Source: Gammaproteobacteria bacterium (GTDB taxonomy: Bacteria; Pseudomonadota; Gammaproteobacteria; Competibacterales; Competibacteraceae). Taken from it: a stretch of 8,563 nt of DNA. The notes beneath the pieces were generated by a model. The model saw only the letters and a program-made list of their open reading frames with translations. It was not told where the DNA came from and searched no databases. The stretch covers positions 1-8,563 of the forward strand of contig JAIFNF010000241.1 in the NCBI GenBank assembly GCA_020047885.1. The letters run 5' to 3'. Below are positions 5,994 to 8,563 of this stretch, one piece after another. The position numbers and the translations under genes were made by a program. Position 1 is the stretch's first letter. Every line of letters begins with the position of its first letter.

Positions 5994-8206
5994 TTCGCCG
6001 ACTGGCGCTGGGTCAGCGATTATCCGTCGTCCTGGGATTGCTGGCGTTGTTGCTGATCATGCTGACATTGATGAGCAATGCGACCACCGATTCGACCCAG
6101 TTTGAACAGGTCTACGGCTGGATGCTGCTGATCAGCGCCCTGGGTCTGGCGGCACTGGCGACGTTGATTGTCTATAACCTGATTGAGTTGCTGCGTCGTT
6201 ACCGTTGCCAGGCTCCGGGCGCGGGTCTCACCCTGCGGTTGGCCGGGATTTTTGCCGTACTGGCCATTGTGCCGGTGGCGCTGGTCTACAGTTTTTCACT
6301 GACCTTCCTGCAACGCGGCATCGACAGTTGGTTCAATATCCGTGTCGATCGCGGCCTGGAAGGGGCGCTGGAACTGAGTCGCACCGCCCTGGATCTGCGG
6401 ATGCGCGATGTGTTGAAGCAAACCCAGCGGATGGCCAACAATATTGCCGAGAGCGATGGAGAACAACTGGGTCGCCGCCTCGATGAGATGCTCGATTTTG
6501 GTGAAGCGTCCGAACTGACGCTGTTTGGCCGCGATGGCCGGATCATTGTCACCGCCACGGCCACGCCCTCCCTGATCCTGCCTGATCCGCCCCCCGAGTC
6601 GGTGCTGCTGCAAGTGCGCCAAGGTCACAACTACGTCGGGCTGGAGCCGATCCGCGATGCCTTTCACATTCGGGTGGCCGTCAAACTCTTGCTGTCCAGC
6701 AATGAAGAAGGGCTCTTGCAGGCGCTGTTTCCGGTGACCGACCGCTTGAGTTTGCTGGCGGATGCGGTGCAGACCGCCTTCGACAGCTATAAGGAACTGG
6801 TCTTCCTGCGCGCACCGCTCAAGGCCAGTTTCACGCTGATTCTGACGCTGACGCTACTGCTGGCAGTACTGGCGGCATTCTGGGCGGCGTTCTATACCGC
6901 GCGCCGACTGGTGCGACCGTTGCGGGAATTGGCTGAAGGGACGCAAGCGGTCGCCGCCGGCCAGTTCGACCAGCAACTGGCGCGGATGGGCAGTGATGAA
7001 CTGGGCTTCCTGGTGCAGTCATTCAACGAGATGACCCGCAAGCTGGCCCAGGCTCGCGATACTGCGCAGCGCAGCCAGCAACTGCTCGAAAGCCAGCACA
7101 CTTATCTGGAAACGGTACTGGCGCGGCTCTCGTCCGGAGTCCTCACGCTCGATCAACGCGGACGTTTGCAAACCTGCAACGCGGCGGCCAGCCAAATTCT
7201 CGGCGTTGATTTACAGATTTTTATCGGCGCGGATAGCGAACATATCGCGGCGGCTCAGCCGGCGTTGCAGGATCTGATTGATGAGATCGGTCCACAATTA
7301 GCGCAAACCGGCGACTGGCGGCAGGAAATCGCCTGGTTCAACAGCGCCGGGCGGCGAATTCTGATGTGTCGCGGCAGCTCGTTGCCGGATGCGGTGGGCC
7401 TGCGCGGCGGCCATGTCATCGTGTTCGACGACATCACCCACTTGGTGCAGGCCGAACGCTCCGCGGCCTGGGCCGAAGTGGCGCGCCGCCTTGCGCATGA
7501 AATCAAAAATCCGCTCACCCCGATTCAACTAGCGGCTGAGCGCATCCGCCACAAGTACCTGAAACACATGGACGAAGAACAAGGTCGAGTGCTGGATCGC
7601 GGCACCCACACCATCGTGCAACAAGTCCAGGCGATGAAGGAAATGGTGGACGCCTTTAACGAATATGCCCGGCCGCCGCGCCTGCAACTGGCACCGCTGG
7701 AACTCAACGACTTTGTGGCCGAAGTGCTCTATCTTTATCGGGATTATCCGGCTAATGTGGAAATTCACTTGGATCTGGCCCAGGAACCGCTGTGGATCGA
7801 CGCCGATAAAGGCCGTTTGCGGCAATTGCTGCACAATCTGGTCAAGAACGCCATTGAAGCCATTCGCGACGGCCACGGCTCGAATCTGTGGATTCAAACC
7901 CGCCGCGAGCATGTCACCGGGGCTGATTGCGTGGAATTAAGTGTCTGCGACGACGGTCCAGGCTTCCCGGAACACCTCATGGCCACCGCTTTTGAACCTT
8001 ATGTGACTACCAAACCCAAAGGAACCGGGCTAGGATTAGCGGTTGTCAAAAAAATTGTCGAGGAACACGGTGGATGGATTCAACTGGAAACACCCATGGT
8101 CGGCGGTGCCCGTATTGTGGTGCGGCTGCCGTTCCGCACCGAAACGGTTGGATCACTCCCGTCAGCGGTTCCTACCGTGCCGTCAAACCCCAAGGAGGAT
8201 AGATGA
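5981..8206 (+). CDS. ntrY: NtrY-like membrane sensor histidine kinase
   Basis: A 741-residue inner-membrane kinase, the sensor of an NtrY/NtrX pair. Predicted membrane helices lie at about 14-32, 45-70, 84-107 and 283-306. With the N terminus inside, residues about 108-282 form a periplasmic sensor loop; the basic stretch RRYR (72-75) between helices 2 and 3 fits this. Next come a HAMP domain (about 305-358), a coiled linker (358-375), a PAS domain (about 376-490), a HisKA domain with RRLAHEIKNPLTP (502-514; phospho-acceptor His506) and a HATPase domain. The HATPase has N-box Asn623, DDGPGF (657-662) and GTGLGLA (681-687). All kinase residues are intact. The NtrYX pathway is linked in various proteobacteria to nitrogen metabolism, respiration or envelope traits; the signal here is unknown. 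The ATG at 5981 is preferred over GTG codons at 5972 and 5975, which lie just upstream in the same frame. It overlaps DUF4390 by 13 bases and ntrX by four. Confidence 0.93.
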   Translation: MASLIRRLALGQRLSVVLGLLALLLIMLTLMSNATTDSTQFEQVYGWMLLISALGLAALATLIVYNLIELLRRYRCQAPGAGLTLRLAGIFAVLAIVPVALVYSFSLTFLQRGIDSWFNIRVDRGLEGALELSRTALDLRMRDVLKQTQRMANNIAESDGEQLGRRLDEMLDFGEASELTLFGRDGRIIVTATATPSLILPDPPPESVLLQVRQGHNYVGLEPIRDAFHIRVAVKLLLSSNEEGLLQALFPVTDRLSLLADAVQTAFDSYKELVFLRAPLKASFTLILTLTLLLAVLAAFWAAFYTARRLVRPLRELAEGTQAVAAGQFDQQLARMGSDELGFLVQSFNEMTRKLAQARDTAQRSQQLLESQHTYLETVLARLSSGVLTLDQRGRLQTCNAAASQILGVDLQIFIGADSEHIAAAQPALQDLIDEIGPQLAQTGDWRQEIAWFNSAGRRILMCRGSSLPDAVGLRGGHVIVFDDITHLVQAERSAAWAEVARRLAHEIKNPLTPIQLAAERIRHKYLKHMDEEQGRVLDRGTHTIVQQVQAMKEMVDAFNEYARPPRLQLAPLELNDFVAEVLYLYRDYPANVEIHLDLAQEPLWIDADKGRLRQLLHNLVKNAIEAIRDGHGSNLWIQTRREHVTGADCVELSVCDDGPGFPEHLMATAFEPYVTTKPKGTGLGLAVVKKIVEEHGGWIQLETPMVGGARIVVRLPFRTETVGSLPSAVPTVPSNPKEDR
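8192..8198 (+). promoter_or_regulatory. Strong ribosome binding site for ntrX
   Basis: AAGGAGG lies four bases before the ntrX ATG, inside the last codons of ntrY. It is the best Shine-Dalgarno match seen at any start in the window and suggests the regulator is translated more strongly than the kinase. Confidence 0.75.
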
Positions 8207-8563
8207 GCGCGTCCTATATTCTGATCGTTGATGATGAACCCGACATTTGCGATCTATTGAAGGAAATTTTGGAAGATGAAGGTTATAGCGTGGGGACGGC
8301 GGAAAACGCCGCCGCCGCTCGTGAAGCGCGTCGCGCCCAGCGGCCCGACCTGATTCTGTTGGATATCTGGATGCCGGATACCGACGGCATCACTCTGCTC
8401 AAGGAATGGAGCGAGGGTGATCATCTGCCTTGCCCGGTCGTGATGATGTCCGGGCATGGCACGGTGGAGACCGCGGTGGAAGCGACCCGGCTGGGCGCTT
8501 ACGATTTCATCGAAAAACCGCTGTCCATGTCCAAGATGCTGCTGACGATCGAGCGGGCGTTGG
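8203..8563 (+). CDS. ntrX: NtrX-like response regulator, N-terminal receiver domain (runs off the right edge)
   Basis: The 120 residues present form nearly the whole receiver domain. The acidic pocket is Asp10-Asp11, the phospho-acceptor is Asp54 in LILLDIWMPDTDG (50-62), the switch Ser is Ser83 in MMSGHG (81-86), and Lys105 lies in DFIEKP (101-106). The sequence style and the partner kinase point to NtrX, a member of the NtrC family that would continue into an AAA+ sigma-54-interaction domain and a Fis-type DNA-binding domain. Those parts lie outside the window, so the full architecture is inferred. The start overlaps the ntrY stop (ATGA). Confidence 0.92.
   Translation, partial: MSASYILIVDDEPDICDLLKEILEDEGYSVGTAENAAAAREARRAQRPDLILLDIWMPDTDGITLLKEWSEGDHLPCPVVMMSGHGTVETAVEATRLGAYDFIEKPLSMSKMLLTIERAL

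Noticed and set aside
1..8563. Mobile elements, CRISPR arrays, tRNA or rRNA genes, defence or phage systems
   Set aside because: I saw no transposase, terminal inverted repeats, regularly spaced repeats or RNA-gene signatures; nearly all of the sequence is accounted for by syntenic housekeeping genes.

Overview
This window is a compact chromosomal housekeeping locus from a GC-rich proteobacterium. The order LysM lipoprotein, dprA and topA on one strand, divergent from def, fmt, rsmB, DUF4390, ntrY and ntrX on the other, is a known arrangement in Gammaproteobacteria and some Betaproteobacteria. I favour Gammaproteobacteria; no 16S gene or other decisive marker is present, so a genus cannot be named from this sequence.

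Minus strand, leftward from about 2600: a candidate promoter (-10 TATACT) drives a LysM-domain lipoprotein (2544 to 1399). dprA follows at once, and its most plausible start is a CTG overlapping the LysM stop codon. A stem-loop terminator at 222-253 follows dprA. A roughly 150-base leader with an 8-bp inverted repeat precedes the first 25 codons of topA, which runs off the left edge.

Plus strand, rightward from about 2648: a candidate promoter (-10 TATGAT) drives def (peptide deformylase), fmt (Met-tRNA formyltransferase), rsmB (16S rRNA m5C967 methyltransferase), a secreted DUF4390 protein, an NtrY-like membrane sensor kinase and the start of an NtrX-like response regulator, which runs off the right edge. 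Every junction in this series overlaps (1, 4, 1, 13 and 4 nt), so the six genes look like one translationally coupled operon.

Functionally, Fmt formylates initiator Met-tRNA and Def removes the formyl group from new proteins; RsmB modifies the ribosomal small subunit. NtrY and NtrX form a two-component pathway, and the small exported DUF4390 protein is placed where it could serve that sensor. DprA loads RecA on incoming single-stranded DNA during transformation, and TopA relaxes negative supercoils.

I found no mobile element, CRISPR array, tRNA, rRNA or phage gene. The window is essentially ordinary. The points worth checking are the non-ATG start of dprA, the DUF4390-NtrY coupling, the compact divergent promoter and the topA leader.
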